64,000 nt of DNA, from assembly GCF_014219065.1 (NCBI RefSeq), contig NZ_JACLGO010000005.1, forward strand, positions 119,781 through 183,780. The letters are read 5' to 3'. The position numbers and the translations under genes are program-made. Positions 47,563 through 55,525 of the stretch are shown here, one piece after another. Within the stretch, counting starts at the first letter, position 1. Each line of letters starts with the position of its first letter. The notes under the pieces are model-generated. The model searched no databases. It was not told the DNA's origin and was given only the letters and a program-made list of their open reading frames with translations. The DNA comes from Halopseudomonas xiamenensis (GTDB taxonomy: Bacteria; Pseudomonadota; Gammaproteobacteria; Pseudomonadales; Pseudomonadaceae).

Positions 47563-48293
47563 TCAGATACTGATTTCGCCCTTGATAACATCAACAACTT
47601 CGCCCCCTACCCAGATGTCGCCGGCTGACTGGCGCAGATACACGCGCCCAGCACGCTGCAGGGCCGTGCCCTGGGAGGCAATATAGGGCGAGCGCAGCAG
47701 GCCAGCAGCTATGAGCCATTGTGCCAGGCTCGCGTTCAAACTGCCGGTTACCGGGTCCTCACAGCCCTCACTGCCTACAAATGCCCGAACCTCGACCGCG
47801 GTTTCGCAACCGGCATGGTAGGGGCCAACAACACCAAGGTTGAATGAGGAAAGCGCCACCCAGTTAGGCTTGATCGAAAGCACTTTCTCAGCCGAATCGA
47901 GCATCACAGCGCACCACCCCGGGCCATTGTCGACCCATTGATGATGCACTATGTCGGACACCGATAAACCCAGCGCACTGGCAATCTGTGCAAGGGCAAT
48001 ATCATCGATGGGACCTGACCGTATCAGTGGTGGCGCCGCAAACTCAAGCCGCCCCTCGTCTCTTCTGATACTCACCAGACCCACACCACATTGCTGCACG
48101 AAACGATCCGGGTTGATGGGAACCCCGCTTGCCGAAACCCAGGCATGACAAGAACCCAACGTCGGATGCCCGGCAAACGGCAACTCGCCGCCCGGAGTAA
48201 AGATACGCACCGAGTAATCCGCCTCCGGGTGCGTCGGCCGCATGAGAAAGGTGGTTTCCGAAAGGTTGGTCCAACGCGCCAATGTAATGACCC
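47563..48293 (-). pseudogene. PhzF-family isomerase, 5'-truncated by an IS element
   Basis: About 242 codons of a PhzF/YddE-type isomerase remain. PGGELPFAGHPTLGSCHAW and EDPVTGSLNASLAQWL are the family motifs. The frame is open straight into the left end of the IS3 element at 48294, reading ITLARWTNLSETTF, a segment normally about 45 residues into these proteins. The N-terminus with its catalytic Glu is missing and is not found on the other side of the IS. Probably dead. Confidence 0.85.
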
Positions 48294-48342
48294 TGAATTA
48301 CACCGGGTTTCATGGAGACCTCAACTCTTGAGAGAATGAGGC

Positions 48343-48666
48343 ATGAAAAAATCCAACAGCTATTCCCCTGAAGTCCGTGAACGTGCCGTACGCATGGTTC
48401 TGGAGAACCTGAAAGACTACCCATCCGAATGGGCTGCGATCGAATCCATTGCGCCCAAGATCGGCTGTGTACCACAGACGCTGCACGGCTGGGTACGCAA
48501 GCACCAGACGGATAGCGGACACCGTCCCGGCCATACGACGGAGGAGCGGGAGCGCATAAAAGCGTTGGAACGGGAGAATCACGAGCTGCGCAAGGCGAAT
48601 GAGATTCTTCGTTTAGCCAGCGCGTATTTTGCCCAGGCGGAGCTCGACCGCCGCAACAAGTTCTGA
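48343..48666 (+). CDS. IS3-family transposase OrfA
   Basis: 107-residue OrfA with a helix-turn-helix ([18 protein letters not shown], about residues 40-57) and a C-terminal leucine-zipper region ([20 protein letters not shown]). It binds the terminal repeats and is the N-terminal part of the OrfAB fusion transposase. Confidence 0.95.
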   Translation: MKKSNSYSPEVRERAVRMVLENLKDYPSEWAAIESIAPKIGCVPQTLHGWVRKHQTDSGHRPGHTTEERERIKALERENHELRKANEILRLASAYFAQAELDRRNKF

Positions 48667-49565
48667 ACGCCTTCGTCGATGAGTACCGTGACCGTTACGG
48701 AGTCGAGTCGATCTGTCGAGTGATACAGATTGCTCCGTCTGGTTACTACCATCGTGCAGCCCAGTCACGACACCCAGAGCGCCGGAGTGCCCGTGCCACG
48801 CGAGATGAGCTGTTGTGTGATGAAATCCAGCGCGTCTGGGATGACAACATGCAGTGCTACGGTATCGTGAAGGTGTGGAAGCAGCTCAGGCGGGAAGGCA
48901 TTTATACGGCACGATGCACTGTACAACGGTTGATGCGCCGACTTGGGCTACAGGGCGTTCGACGCGGCCAGGTCATTCGTACAACGGTGCCTGATGGGAA
49001 AGTGGTATGCCCGCTGGACAGAGTCCATCGCCAATTCCATGCAGACCGCCCAAACCAGCTGTGGGTATCAGATTTCACCTACGTTTCCACATGGCAAGGC
49101 TGGCTGTATGTGGCGTTTGTCATTGACGTTTTCGCCCGCCGGATCGTTGGCTGGCGTGTGAGCAACAATATGAGAACAGAGTTTGTTCTGGATGCGCTGG
49201 AGCAAGCTCTGTATGCCCGTCAGCCGGAGCGTGAAGGGAGTCTGATTCACCATAGCGACCGCGGCAGCCAATACGTCTCTATCCGGTATACGGAGCGTCT
49301 CGCCGACGCCGGAATAGAGCCCTCTGTAGGTAGCAAAGGTGATAGTTACGATAATGCTTTAGCAGAAACCATCAACGGATTGTACAAGGCGGAGCTGATT
49401 CACCGACAATCCTGGAAGAACCGCGAAGCCGTTGAGATCGCCACGCTGGAATGGGTTCACTGGTACAACCACCGCCGCTTGCCGGGATCGATTGGATATA
49501 TACCGCCGGCAGAAGCTGAGGCAAACTTCTACCAGCAGCACAGTGGTCAGGCTATCGCAGCCTGA
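48624..49565 (+). CDS. IS3-family transposase OrfB (frameshifted part)
   Basis: rve-type DDE transposase made by -1 frameshift from orfA. The open frame extends left past 48651, reading [20 protein letters not shown]; a separate ATG/ATA start at 48720 is unlikely to be the native one. The catalytic triad is visible: Asp in WVSDFTYV, Asp in HHSDRGSQY and Glu in [15 protein letters not shown]. No stop or frameshift interrupts it, so the element may be active. Confidence 0.93.
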   Translation, partial: VFCPGGARPPQQVLNAFVDEYRDRYGVESICRVIQIAPSGYYHRAAQSRHPERRSARATRDELLCDEIQRVWDDNMQCYGIVKVWKQLRREGIYTARCTVQRLMRRLGLQGVRRGQVIRTTVPDGKVVCPLDRVHRQFHADRPNQLWVSDFTYVSTWQGWLYVAFVIDVFARRIVGWRVSNNMRTEFVLDALEQALYARQPEREGSLIHHSDRGSQYVSIRYTERLADAGIEPSVGSKGDSYDNALAETINGLYKAELIHRQSWKNREAVEIATLEWVHWYNHRRLPGSIGYIPPAEAEANFYQQHSGQAIAA

Positions 49566-49604
49566 CTTAAACGAAATGGTCTCCTCGAAACCCGGTGTGA
49601 TTCA

Positions 49605-49917
49605 CATCAGTATGTGATGGGAAAAACGCATAGGTGAATTCGGTCTGCGCCAGTTCTTTGCCCAGCGCGGATACCAGTGGTTCCGCTGCTGTGAATAGCA
49701 GCGAGACCCAGCACACATGATCCGCGATAACTGCAACAACGCCCGGCCCTTCGGCACGCAGGTGGCTGGCTACCCCCTTGCACAGCCTGACCAGACGCTC
49801 AAAAGCCATTTGTTCATCCTGATCGCCGCTGTAACTATGACGCTCGAACGCGCTCAGATCGGTGGCACCGGTCGCCGTGTCGATCTGCGTCTGGCCGGTG
49901 GCAGCATTGGTGGTCAT
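49605..49917 (-). pseudogene. Unknown gene, 3'-truncated by the IS element
   Basis: About 104 native codons remain (N-terminus MTTNAATGQTQIDTATGATD); the frame then runs into the right inverted repeat of the IS and ends 38 bases inside it. I do not recognise the family. The two hydrophobic stretches are short. The flank on the other side of the IS is phzF, not this gene, so a deletion joined the two. Confidence 0.6.
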
Positions 49918-49993
49918 GATTGCTCCTCTGGGCTGATTGGGTCATGGCATGCTTCGTTGTTAGTCAGAATTGACTGATTCTCCAGCAACAGGC

Positions 49994-50022
49994 AAAAAAT
50001 CCGGCGCGTGTTCGCGCGCCGG
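49994..50022 (-). terminator. Rho-independent terminator of the HDHDHG protein gene
   Basis: On the minus strand CCGGCGCG and CGCGCCGG pair around a six-base loop, followed by a T-rich tail. It lies about 25 bases after the stop codon of the gene at 50048. Confidence 0.88.
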
Positions 50023-50047
50023 ATGCAATCAATAGGAATTGGCGTGA

Positions 50048-50536
50048 CTAGTGGATGACAGACACAAAGTCCGGGTCGTCAAAATACTGATCATAGGCAT
50101 CCAGCGCGCCGAGCACCTGCACCGCACCTTCCCGTGGCGTGGCGCCGGCCGCCATTTTTTCCGAACCCGCCATGAGCTGGGCGATAACCATATGCAACTG
50201 AGCATCAGCCTCGGGTGGCAGTTCACAGTTGGCGATCATATGGGCGACACCGTCATTGACCTGATTGGCCAGAGGCATATAGTCCTCTGCCGGTAACCGG
50301 TCTTCATGGATGGCAGGCAGTGATTGGCGCATGGCCTCGCTTATATCGCCCATGGCTTGGCGCAGCGGAGCGTCAACAGCCCACTTCTCGCCATTGTTCA
50401 GTCGCATCTCGAAGGGCGCCTCGCCGTGGTCGTGGTCATGCATGACAGTGCTATCGGCAGCCAGGCTGGCGCCGGAGAACAGCAGGGCAGTCGCCAGAGC
50501 AAAAGGAACCGCAATACGGGGAATATTGATGGACAT
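50048..50536 (-). CDS. Secreted protein with His-Asp motif, possible metal binding
   Basis: 162-residue exported protein. A signal peptide (about 1-27, ending SLAA) is followed by MHDHDHGEAPFEMRLNNGEK and a helical domain with one conserved-looking Cys. The HDHDHG run suggests metal binding. I recognise no named family with certainty. It lies downstream of the ECF sigma operon on the same strand, about 100 bases away and with its own terminator. Confidence 0.7.
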   Translation of the reverse strand: MSINIPRIAVPFALATALLFSGASLAADSTVMHDHDHGEAPFEMRLNNGEKWAVDAPLRQAMGDISEAMRQSLPAIHEDRLPAEDYMPLANQVNDGVAHMIANCELPPEADAQLHMVIAQLMAGSEKMAAGATPREGAVQVLGALDAYDQYFDDPDFVSVIH

Positions 50537-50632
50537 ATGAATCTCCCTTTTCAGTGTTGGGGGTCACCTATGATGACCGTCTTCATATCTACTAACGAAC
50601 CAGCCCATGTTTTGTTCCATTTATCGCTGAAT

Positions 50633-51088
50633 TTATTCGTTATGCAGCATTTCCACGTCGGTTGGCAGTAATGATTGCTGGCTCAGCAGCTGTGCCAGAC
50701 GCTGGCGCTGGGCCGTGTTGAGGATCTCGCGCTCACGTAATAATTGCTCGATGACCAGTTGTTGTTGTTGGTTCTGTTGTTCGGCCAGAGCGCGCTGTGC
50801 TGCGCTGATCCGTTCAGCATCCAACTGCTGGGCGAAGATGCTGTCGATCAACCGGTTGCGCTGTTGTTGAATGGCCAGCGTGGAGTGCTCCAGCTCCTTG
50901 AGGAAAAGCGTTTCGATATCCTGCCATTGCTGCTGCTGCTCGTCATCGAGCTGTAGCTCGCGTACCAGTAGCGGCGTATCAGATGCAGAAGTCCGGTCAG
51001 CGAGCTGCTGCCAGCCCAGAGCGCCCAGTACTCCAAGGTTGAACAGTACGGATACAAGCAGCGCCAGGCGTAAGCTGGAGGTATTCAT
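50633..51088 (-). CDS. Spy/CpxP/CnrX-like periplasmic protein
   Basis: 151-residue protein with one N-terminal membrane anchor (about 5-27) and a long glutamine-rich helical periplasmic part, like heavy-metal-resistance sensors of the Spy/ZraP/CnrX group. LQLDDEQQQQWQDIETLFLK and QRQRLAQLLS give the paired helices. The start is the ATG at 51086-51088, overlapping the anti-sigma stop by four bases; in CnrYXH systems such a protein feeds the signal to the anti-sigma factor. Confidence 0.8.
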   Translation of the reverse strand: MNTSSLRLALLVSVLFNLGVLGALGWQQLADRTSASDTPLLVRELQLDDEQQQQWQDIETLFLKELEHSTLAIQQQRNRLIDSIFAQQLDAERISAAQRALAEQQNQQQQLVIEQLLREREILNTAQRQRLAQLLSQQSLLPTDVEMLHNE

Positions 51089-51516
51089 CGTGGGCTCCTC
51101 TGGAGGTAGCAGAGTTCGGGTTGCCGGCAGAGGGCGCCCGGCGGTGTATTGTCGAGGATGGCCAGCGCAGCGAAGCTCGGCTCCCTGATGTCGACCGACG
51201 AATGCAGAGCAGTGCCAATAAACAATCCCAGCAATAACGAGGCCGCTGCGGCCGTTCCCGACAGGGCGCGTCGCCCGCGCTGCCGTCTGGCAACCGGCTG
51301 GCGCTCTGGCAACTGCCTCAACAACATGGGTAAATCCAGCCCGGACTCGAGCATTGGCAACTGGTGCATATCCTGGCTCAGCTCGCGCAGATCCCGGTAC
51401 TGTCGCTGACAGATCGGGCAACTGAGCAGATGGCTGCTGGTCTGCGCCATATCTGCACTGCTCAGCTCGTTGTCCAGATGGGCGGATAGTTGAGTGATGT
51501 CTGGATGTTCAGTCAT
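51085..51516 (-). CDS. Anti-sigma factor with zinc-binding motif (ZAS-type)
   Basis: 143-residue anti-sigma factor. The N-terminal domain has the zinc motif HLLSCPICQ (H-x3-C-x2-C) and is followed by one membrane helix (about residues 86-104) and a short periplasmic tail. The ATG at 51514-51516 follows AGGAG by six bases; a GTG seven codons upstream is possible. It overlaps the 3' end of the sigma gene. Confidence 0.88.
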   Translation of the reverse strand: MTEHPDITQLSAHLDNELSSADMAQTSSHLLSCPICQRQYRDLRELSQDMHQLPMLESGLDLPMLLRQLPERQPVARRQRGRRALSGTAAAASLLLGLFIGTALHSSVDIREPSFAALAILDNTPPGALCRQPELCYLQRSPR

Positions 51517-52063
51517 CTGATTCTCCTGTGGTGTCACGGCGTGCCTGCAGCACTGCTGTGCGGGCGCGGGCCAGGCGCGATTTCACTGTACCTTCACTGA
51601 TGTCCAGCGCGGAGGCCATTTCCTGATAGGAAAAGCCCTCCAGTTCACGCAGCAGCAGTACTTCACGCTGGGCCAAAGGCAGCCGGGCCAGCAATGCTTC
51701 CAGTTGTGCGATGTCCCGGCTGTTTTGCAGCTGGCGTGAGGGCGTCGGCCCCGGGTCGGTGAGCAGGTAATCCTCGGGCAACGGGTCGGGTTCATGCCTG
51801 GCGCGGCGCAGGGCGTCAATAGCGGTATTGCGCGCGATGCGTAGCAGCCAAGTGGTGAAACGCGCATCCGGGCGCCAGCCCGGCAACGCTTGCCAGGCTT
51901 TGATAAAAGTCTCCTGGGTCAGATCCAGCGCGTTGTCAGGGTTGCCGCACAGACGACGGACGAAGGAGAACACCCGACCCTGGTGCAGCTGCACCAGTTC
52001 CCCAAACGCCTGGCGGTCACCCGCCCGCGCCCGGCGAATCAATTCACCGTCGGTAGTCTGCAT
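51509..52063 (-). CDS. ECF sigma factor (RpoE-like)
   Basis: 184-residue ECF sigma factor. Region 2 runs through NALDLTQETFIKAWQALPGW and FTTWLLRIARNTAIDALRRA; region 4 through LPLAQREVLLLRELEGFSYQ and ISEGTVKSRLARAR. ATG 52061-52063 has AGGA four bases before it; an in-frame ATG at 52094-52096 would give 195 aa and falls in the core site of the last attC. First gene of a sigma / anti-sigma / Spy-like operon. Confidence 0.92.
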   Translation of the reverse strand: MQTTDGELIRRARAGDRQAFGELVQLHQGRVFSFVRRLCGNPDNALDLTQETFIKAWQALPGWRPDARFTTWLLRIARNTAIDALRRARHEPDPLPEDYLLTDPGPTPSRQLQNSRDIAQLEALLARLPLAQREVLLLRELEGFSYQEMASALDISEGTVKSRLARARTAVLQARRDTTGESDD

Positions 52064-52095
52064 GTTGTCCTGTGGAACCTGTCCTTTGCTAAACA

Positions 52096-52162
52096 TAACG
52101 TCCGCAACACCGGCAAACTGGAGCGCAGCGTAAGTTTGTCCGAGTGCTTGCGTTTGTTAGCA
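52096..52162 (-). other. attC site 14 (last, distal end of array)
   Basis: Core sites TGCTAAC and GTTATGT bound a 67-base imperfect palindrome with arms CGCAAGCACTCGGACAAACT and CGCAACACCGGCAAACT (as read on opposite strands); the unpaired bases are the expected extrahelical ones. Its GTTATG end contains the upstream ATG of the sigma gene. Confidence 0.88.
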
Positions 52163-52164
52163 CT

Positions 52165-53115
52165 TTAGAACGGCTCATTGTTGTCTTCATACATGATGTT
52201 GCGCATTTCTTCTTCGAGGTCAATCTCAAAATACTCAACGGCATCATAATGATTAGTTGATACATATGTATTTCCTAAGTCGCATGCCACGAGCTTTGAA
52301 TAGCCAGATATTTTTAGACCACAAGCACTACAGGCAAAGTTTGCAGGAAGCATTGTTTGTTTCTCAATAATTCCGTCTTCATCAACTGTGGTTTTCGGTG
52401 CGCCAACTGAGCGCCCCTGTATCAAAGCGACACTATTACATGCTGGGCATTGAACTCTGTGCCCATGATGCCTTGTTGAGAGCAATTCAGCTTGCTCTGA
52501 AAGTCTGGCCCTTTCTTCGTCAGATTTATCATTCCAGATCGTTCTATGCGCATTAATAGTTCCCTTAACCGACTTGGCACTTTCATCTTGCAAAGCAGAA
52601 ATATGATGCTCGGCTTCCTCTGCTGCATCTTTGCCTAGTAAATTCTCTAATGTTTCCCCAATTGATGTCACCAGAACTTTGCATACAGAGTAAAACATCG
52701 GAAGCCAAGAGGAAGAGCCTACACCATCAAAAGGTAACGCCCCAGAATGCAATTCGCTATTTCTTTTGCTTATATGAGCGATGCTGAAATTCAACATCTC
52801 TCTCGTAAAATCCGGAAATAGGGTCTCAGCTCGTTTTAGTAGATCAGAAATGTCTGCTGATTTAGGAGTAAATTTTTGCTGATTGGGGTCGGTGCCAACT
52901 GCGTATAGAATATTATTCCAATCTTTTCCATCAGCAATCAAGGCGGGCGATATATTGGATATAGCTGCCCGAACCAAAATCTCGAGTGTTAGCGCAGACC
53001 AAAACCCAAACTCCCAATCCGAATGCTCCTTTTCCATCATCGTTTCGATGTATCGCTGAGATTTTGAAAACAATGCGTCTTTAGACCATTCGTGCGCTGT
53101 TCTTGTAGCGTTCAA
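52165..53115 (-). CDS. Cassette protein with HEPN-like motif and zinc ribbon
   Basis: 316-residue protein. Mainly helical N-terminal region with KRNSELHSG at about residue 114 (R-N-x3-H, the HEPN ribonuclease motif). The C-terminal part has paired CPAC and CSAC cysteines about 40 residues apart, a zinc ribbon. The start is TTG 53113-53115 after GAGGTGA, overlapping the stop of the oxygenase gene (TTGA), so both are in one cassette and co-translated. Family not named; HEPN assignment is from the motif. Confidence 0.75.
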   Translation of the reverse strand: MNATRTAHEWSKDALFSKSQRYIETMMEKEHSDWEFGFWSALTLEILVRAAISNISPALIADGKDWNNILYAVGTDPNQQKFTPKSADISDLLKRAETLFPDFTREMLNFSIAHISKRNSELHSGALPFDGVGSSSWLPMFYSVCKVLVTSIGETLENLLGKDAAEEAEHHISALQDESAKSVKGTINAHRTIWNDKSDEERARLSEQAELLSTRHHGHRVQCPACNSVALIQGRSVGAPKTTVDEDGIIEKQTMLPANFACSACGLKISGYSKLVACDLGNTYVSTNHYDAVEYFEIDLEEEMRNIMYEDNNEPF

Positions 53116-53765
53116 ATCATCACCTCGTCAAAATAAACTCTTTCTATTCTTCTACCCATTGACTTTTTGCTGACAGCGCTTCTGCCGTGGAGTATCCGCC
53201 AATTATCTATGAGTAAGCACTGACCGCTCCTATCAAGATTCAGGCTTATATATTTTGCGTTACTTATAGCATCTTGAATTTTCAACTTTAGCATTTCTGC
53301 ATTACTATTTGCGGGCTCTATAAAAATCGAATCCCAGCGAAATATCTCACCCTGCTTGACTTTCAACAGGTTCGCCGCCTTATCCAATCTTTTCCTAGGC
53401 TTAAAGTGAGACCTGCTGAAAATATCAGCGTCAATATCGCCACATATATCTCTGCTATCGATAAGTTTCGTCGCCACATCAGGCCCAGGGACAATGCATC
53501 TTAGAAAGAGGTACCTTGGTGGAACGTACCAATGAGCCAAGTCAGTATGAAAAGGAAAATCGTCAAGCCCAAAGTTGCCACTATATGTGTTTTTCAGTTC
53601 ATTCTCTTTTTGCCTTGGTGTCAGTGTCTGCACCAACGGCATCGTCGGAACCCTGAATATCTTTCCGATCTTCTGTGCCACTTCAATCATCGACACTGCT
53701 GTGTCACTTGAAAATGACATATACCCTTTTTCTCTCAGCTCTTTCCCCAATACTAGATCTCTCAC
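53112..53765 (-). CDS. Cassette TauD/TfdA-like Fe(II)/2-oxoglutarate oxygenase
   Basis: 217-residue enzyme. The iron ligands are in FPFHTDLAHWYVPPRYLFLR (H-x-D) and the distal His in NWRILHGRSAV; the 2-oxoglutarate arginine follows in RRIERVYF. It is shorter than TauD (about 280) but the core looks complete. The start is GTG 53763-53765, ten bases inside the cassette from the attC core. The substrate is unknown. Translationally coupled to the HEPN-like protein downstream. Confidence 0.78.
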   Translation of the reverse strand: MRDLVLGKELREKGYMSFSSDTAVSMIEVAQKIGKIFRVPTMPLVQTLTPRQKENELKNTYSGNFGLDDFPFHTDLAHWYVPPRYLFLRCIVPGPDVATKLIDSRDICGDIDADIFSRSHFKPRKRLDKAANLLKVKQGEIFRWDSIFIEPANSNAEMLKLKIQDAISNAKYISLNLDRSGQCLLIDNWRILHGRSAVSKKSMGRRIERVYFDEVMI

Positions 53766-53774
53766 TTTGTGGTG

Positions 53775-53865
53775 CTAACGCCCGGCTTTGGGGCGGGCTT
53801 GTAGCCGCTTAGCGGCGAAAAGACCGTCCCAGCCCCGAAGGGGCGACAACAGCCGATTGTTAGAA
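53775..53865 (-). other. attC site 13
   Basis: Ends TTCTAAC and GTTAGCA; about 90 bases with arms around GCCCCTTCGGGGCTGGGACG and GCCCGCCCCAAAGCCGGGC. Nearly identical to attC sites 12 and 1. Confidence 0.9.
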
Positions 53866-53881
53866 GGTAGCCGCAACATAC

Positions 53882-54424
53882 CTATGCCTTAGTGCCTGAA
53901 ATCTGATTTAGCTGATGCTCTAGGTCGGCCGCTAGCCTGACATATGAAAGTACGGCATCGGGATCAGGTGAAAAGTCCGGATCGTGAGCGGCGCGGTTTC
54001 TGAGTTCCTGTAGTTCGGAGAGTAGGCTTAGATGAGCCTCTGGAAGCAATCCAGATTTTCGGACCGCCTGTAAAGACGCGGGAGCATACCGTCTAGCCGT
54101 TGCGTTAGTGAGCCCTCGCTCCATAGCAAGATCGATAACTTTATCTTCTAGCTTGAGCCACGCTTCAAGCACAGTGCCACGAGGATTGGCGGTGGCGTCC
54201 TTCGCAGCAGAAGCTGGCGGCGGCAATGAAGGTAGATCTGGAACGCGTGCTTCAATAGCCTGCATCTCACGCTCGAACTCGAACTCAGCCGATCCAATCT
54301 TTCCTCGCTTGATGTTCCGAAGGAGCATGGCGACCTGGTCACGGAACAAAAGCGCGAGTACCACTGCCGTGACAGGCCATGCGAGCGCTTTTACTAGCTC
54401 AACCACTAGCACCAATGAATCCAT
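53882..54424 (-). CDS. Cassette membrane protein with HEPN-like motif
   Basis: 180-residue protein with one N-terminal membrane segment (about 5-25), a charged linker rich in Ala/Pro and a helical C-terminal domain with ELRNRAAHDPDF (R-N-x3-H, about residues 146-151). The C-terminal part resembles DUF4145-type HEPN proteins. The start is the ATG at 54422-54424, 13 bases from the upstream attC. Function unknown. Confidence 0.72.
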   Translation of the reverse strand: MDSLVLVVELVKALAWPVTAVVLALLFRDQVAMLLRNIKRGKIGSAEFEFEREMQAIEARVPDLPSLPPPASAAKDATANPRGTVLEAWLKLEDKVIDLAMERGLTNATARRYAPASLQAVRKSGLLPEAHLSLLSELQELRNRAAHDPDFSPDPDAVLSYVRLAADLEHQLNQISGTKA

Positions 54425-54435
54425 GTGATGTCCTT

Positions 54436-54526
54436 CTAACGCCCGGCTTTGGGGCGGACTTGTAGCCGCGCAGCGGCGGAAAGGCCGTCCCAGCCCCGAA
54501 GGGGCGACAACAGCCGATTGTTAAAT
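54436..54526 (-). other. attC site 12
   Basis: Ends ATTTAAC and GTTAGAA; same family as sites 13 and 1, differing at a few positions. Confidence 0.9.
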
Positions 54527-54536
54527 GCCCTTGCTC

Positions 54537-54743
54537 TCAACAGTCGTACCGATCCTTTATGTGTTGATGGTAGTACTGGCCAATAGAGCGGGCCCTAACA
54601 AAATCACAAAAGACTCTCTCTGGGACCCGACAAAAAGTGTACACAGGGTCGCTATCCTCAAAATCTATGTACATTCGCATGGTGCTGGCATCGTAGCCAA
54701 TGCGCCGAATAGCCGTTGACCGAACATTAATCCACTCTGTCAT
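54537..54743 (-). CDS. Cassette KTSC domain protein
   Basis: 68-residue KTSC-domain protein. VRSTAIRRIGYDASTMRMYI, VYTFCRVPERVF and the C-terminal GQYYHQHIKDRY match the family, which is thought to bind nucleic acid and is found alone or fused to lysyl-tRNA synthetase-like and phage proteins. The ATG at 54741-54743 is preferred; a TTG eight codons earlier would overlap the upstream gene. It lies eight bases after the beta-flower gene, in the same cassette. Confidence 0.72.
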   Translation of the reverse strand: MTEWINVRSTAIRRIGYDASTMRMYIDFEDSDPVYTFCRVPERVFCDFVRARSIGQYYHQHIKDRYDC

Positions 54744-54751
54744 GTGTCTGC

Positions 54752-54970
54752 CTATTTCCTTAACCAAGGCAACGTTTTTGATGGGCCATATATGTGACCA
54801 TCATCAATCCAAAATTTCCCGCTGTCGGTAGGCCCCCAGATCCAGCCATCATCAATCCACCACTTGCCAGAGTTATATGGCCCCCAAATATACCCGCCAC
54901 CAATCCAGAACCTTCCGGATTCTTCTGGACCCCAGATGTAGTTATTATCAATCCAAAACCCGGTATACAT
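54752..54970 (-). CDS. Cassette four-repeat aromatic (beta-flower type) protein
   Basis: 72-residue protein almost entirely made of four tandem repeats of about 15 residues with the pattern F/W-W-I-D-x-G-x-I-W/Y-G-P-x-x-S-G, for example FWIDNNYIWGPEESGR. This is the pattern of four-fold beta-flower proteins, whose function is unknown. There is no signal peptide. Start ATG 54968-54970, 20 bases from the attC core. Confidence 0.72.
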   Translation of the reverse strand: MYTGFWIDNNYIWGPEESGRFWIGGGYIWGPYNSGKWWIDDGWIWGPTDSGKFWIDDGHIYGPSKTLPWLRK

Positions 54971-54988
54971 CTGGACTCCTTTTGGTAT

Positions 54989-55076
54989 TTAACGCTGCCA
55001 GCAGCGGCCGAAAAGCCGCGCAGCGGGTTTGAGGTCCAGCGACCAACGGGAGCGTTGCTGACTGGCCTTGTTACGT
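54989..55076 (-). other. attC site 11
   Basis: Ends ACGTAAC and GTTAAAT; 88 bases, a family of its own. The stop codon of the gene at 55071 lies in the core site. Confidence 0.85.
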
Positions 55077-55490
55077 TTTGCCTGCACTTGTACCAACCAT
55101 TGATGCCAATAATGAATTGAGCTGATTTGTTAAAGTTTTAAGAGCTTCTTCTTGAGTATGCCCAGCAGCGCCTGGCTGCGGATTGGTTGCAATTTGATGA
55201 ATCGCGTCTTGAATCCCTTTAGTCAACGACTGCGCAGCCTCGATTTTGGCGAGCGCCGCTTTACCTTCAATTACCTGTGGCATTGAATCCAAGATTCCAA
55301 CTGTCGAAGCCATGATTTGTTTCTGCCAGCCTTCAATTGCAGTATTGACGTTATCAAGTACCAATTGTGCCTTTTGCGCATCATTTTTGGCAGAAGATGC
55401 AAACCAAATTGCAAGACCAACACTCACAAATGACAAAACAATACTCAAAATTGGCACTAGCCAATCTTTAAATAATTCAACAATGGTCAT
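55071..55490 (-). CDS. Cassette membrane-anchored helical protein
   Basis: 139-residue protein with one N-terminal membrane segment (about 10-32) and a long helical, Ala/Gln-rich cytoplasmic or periplasmic part. I recognise no family. The ATG at 55488-55490 follows AAGGAGTGTAA. The TAA stop is part of the attC core site, as is common in cassettes. Confidence 0.65.
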   Translation of the reverse strand: MTIVELFKDWLVPILSIVLSFVSVGLAIWFASSAKNDAQKAQLVLDNVNTAIEGWQKQIMASTVGILDSMPQVIEGKAALAKIEAAQSLTKGIQDAIHQIATNPQPGAAGHTQEEALKTLTNQLNSLLASMVGTSAGKT

Positions 55491-55506
55491 TTACACTCCT
55501 TGAAAC

Positions 55507-55514
55507 GTAACGCC
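55507..55514 (-). other. attC remnant (core site only)
   Basis: GGCGTTACG on the minus strand is a typical attC right end, but only 18 bases separate it from the DUF3024 stop and no palindrome is left. The rest of the site appears deleted, which fixes the two neighbouring cassettes together. Confidence 0.55.
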
Positions 55515-55525
55515 AATATTATGTG

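Larger units (their letters stand above)
48294..49604 (+). mobile_element. IS3-family insertion sequence, about 1.3 kb
   Basis: 27-base imperfect terminal inverted repeats lie at 48294-48320 and 49578-49604; both begin TGAAT and share ACACCGGGTTTC and GGAGACC, with four differences. orfA and orfB between them overlap in the manner of a -1 frameshift. The bases flanking the element (CCC on the left, CAT on the right) do not form a target duplication, so the locus has been rearranged since insertion. Confidence 0.92.
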
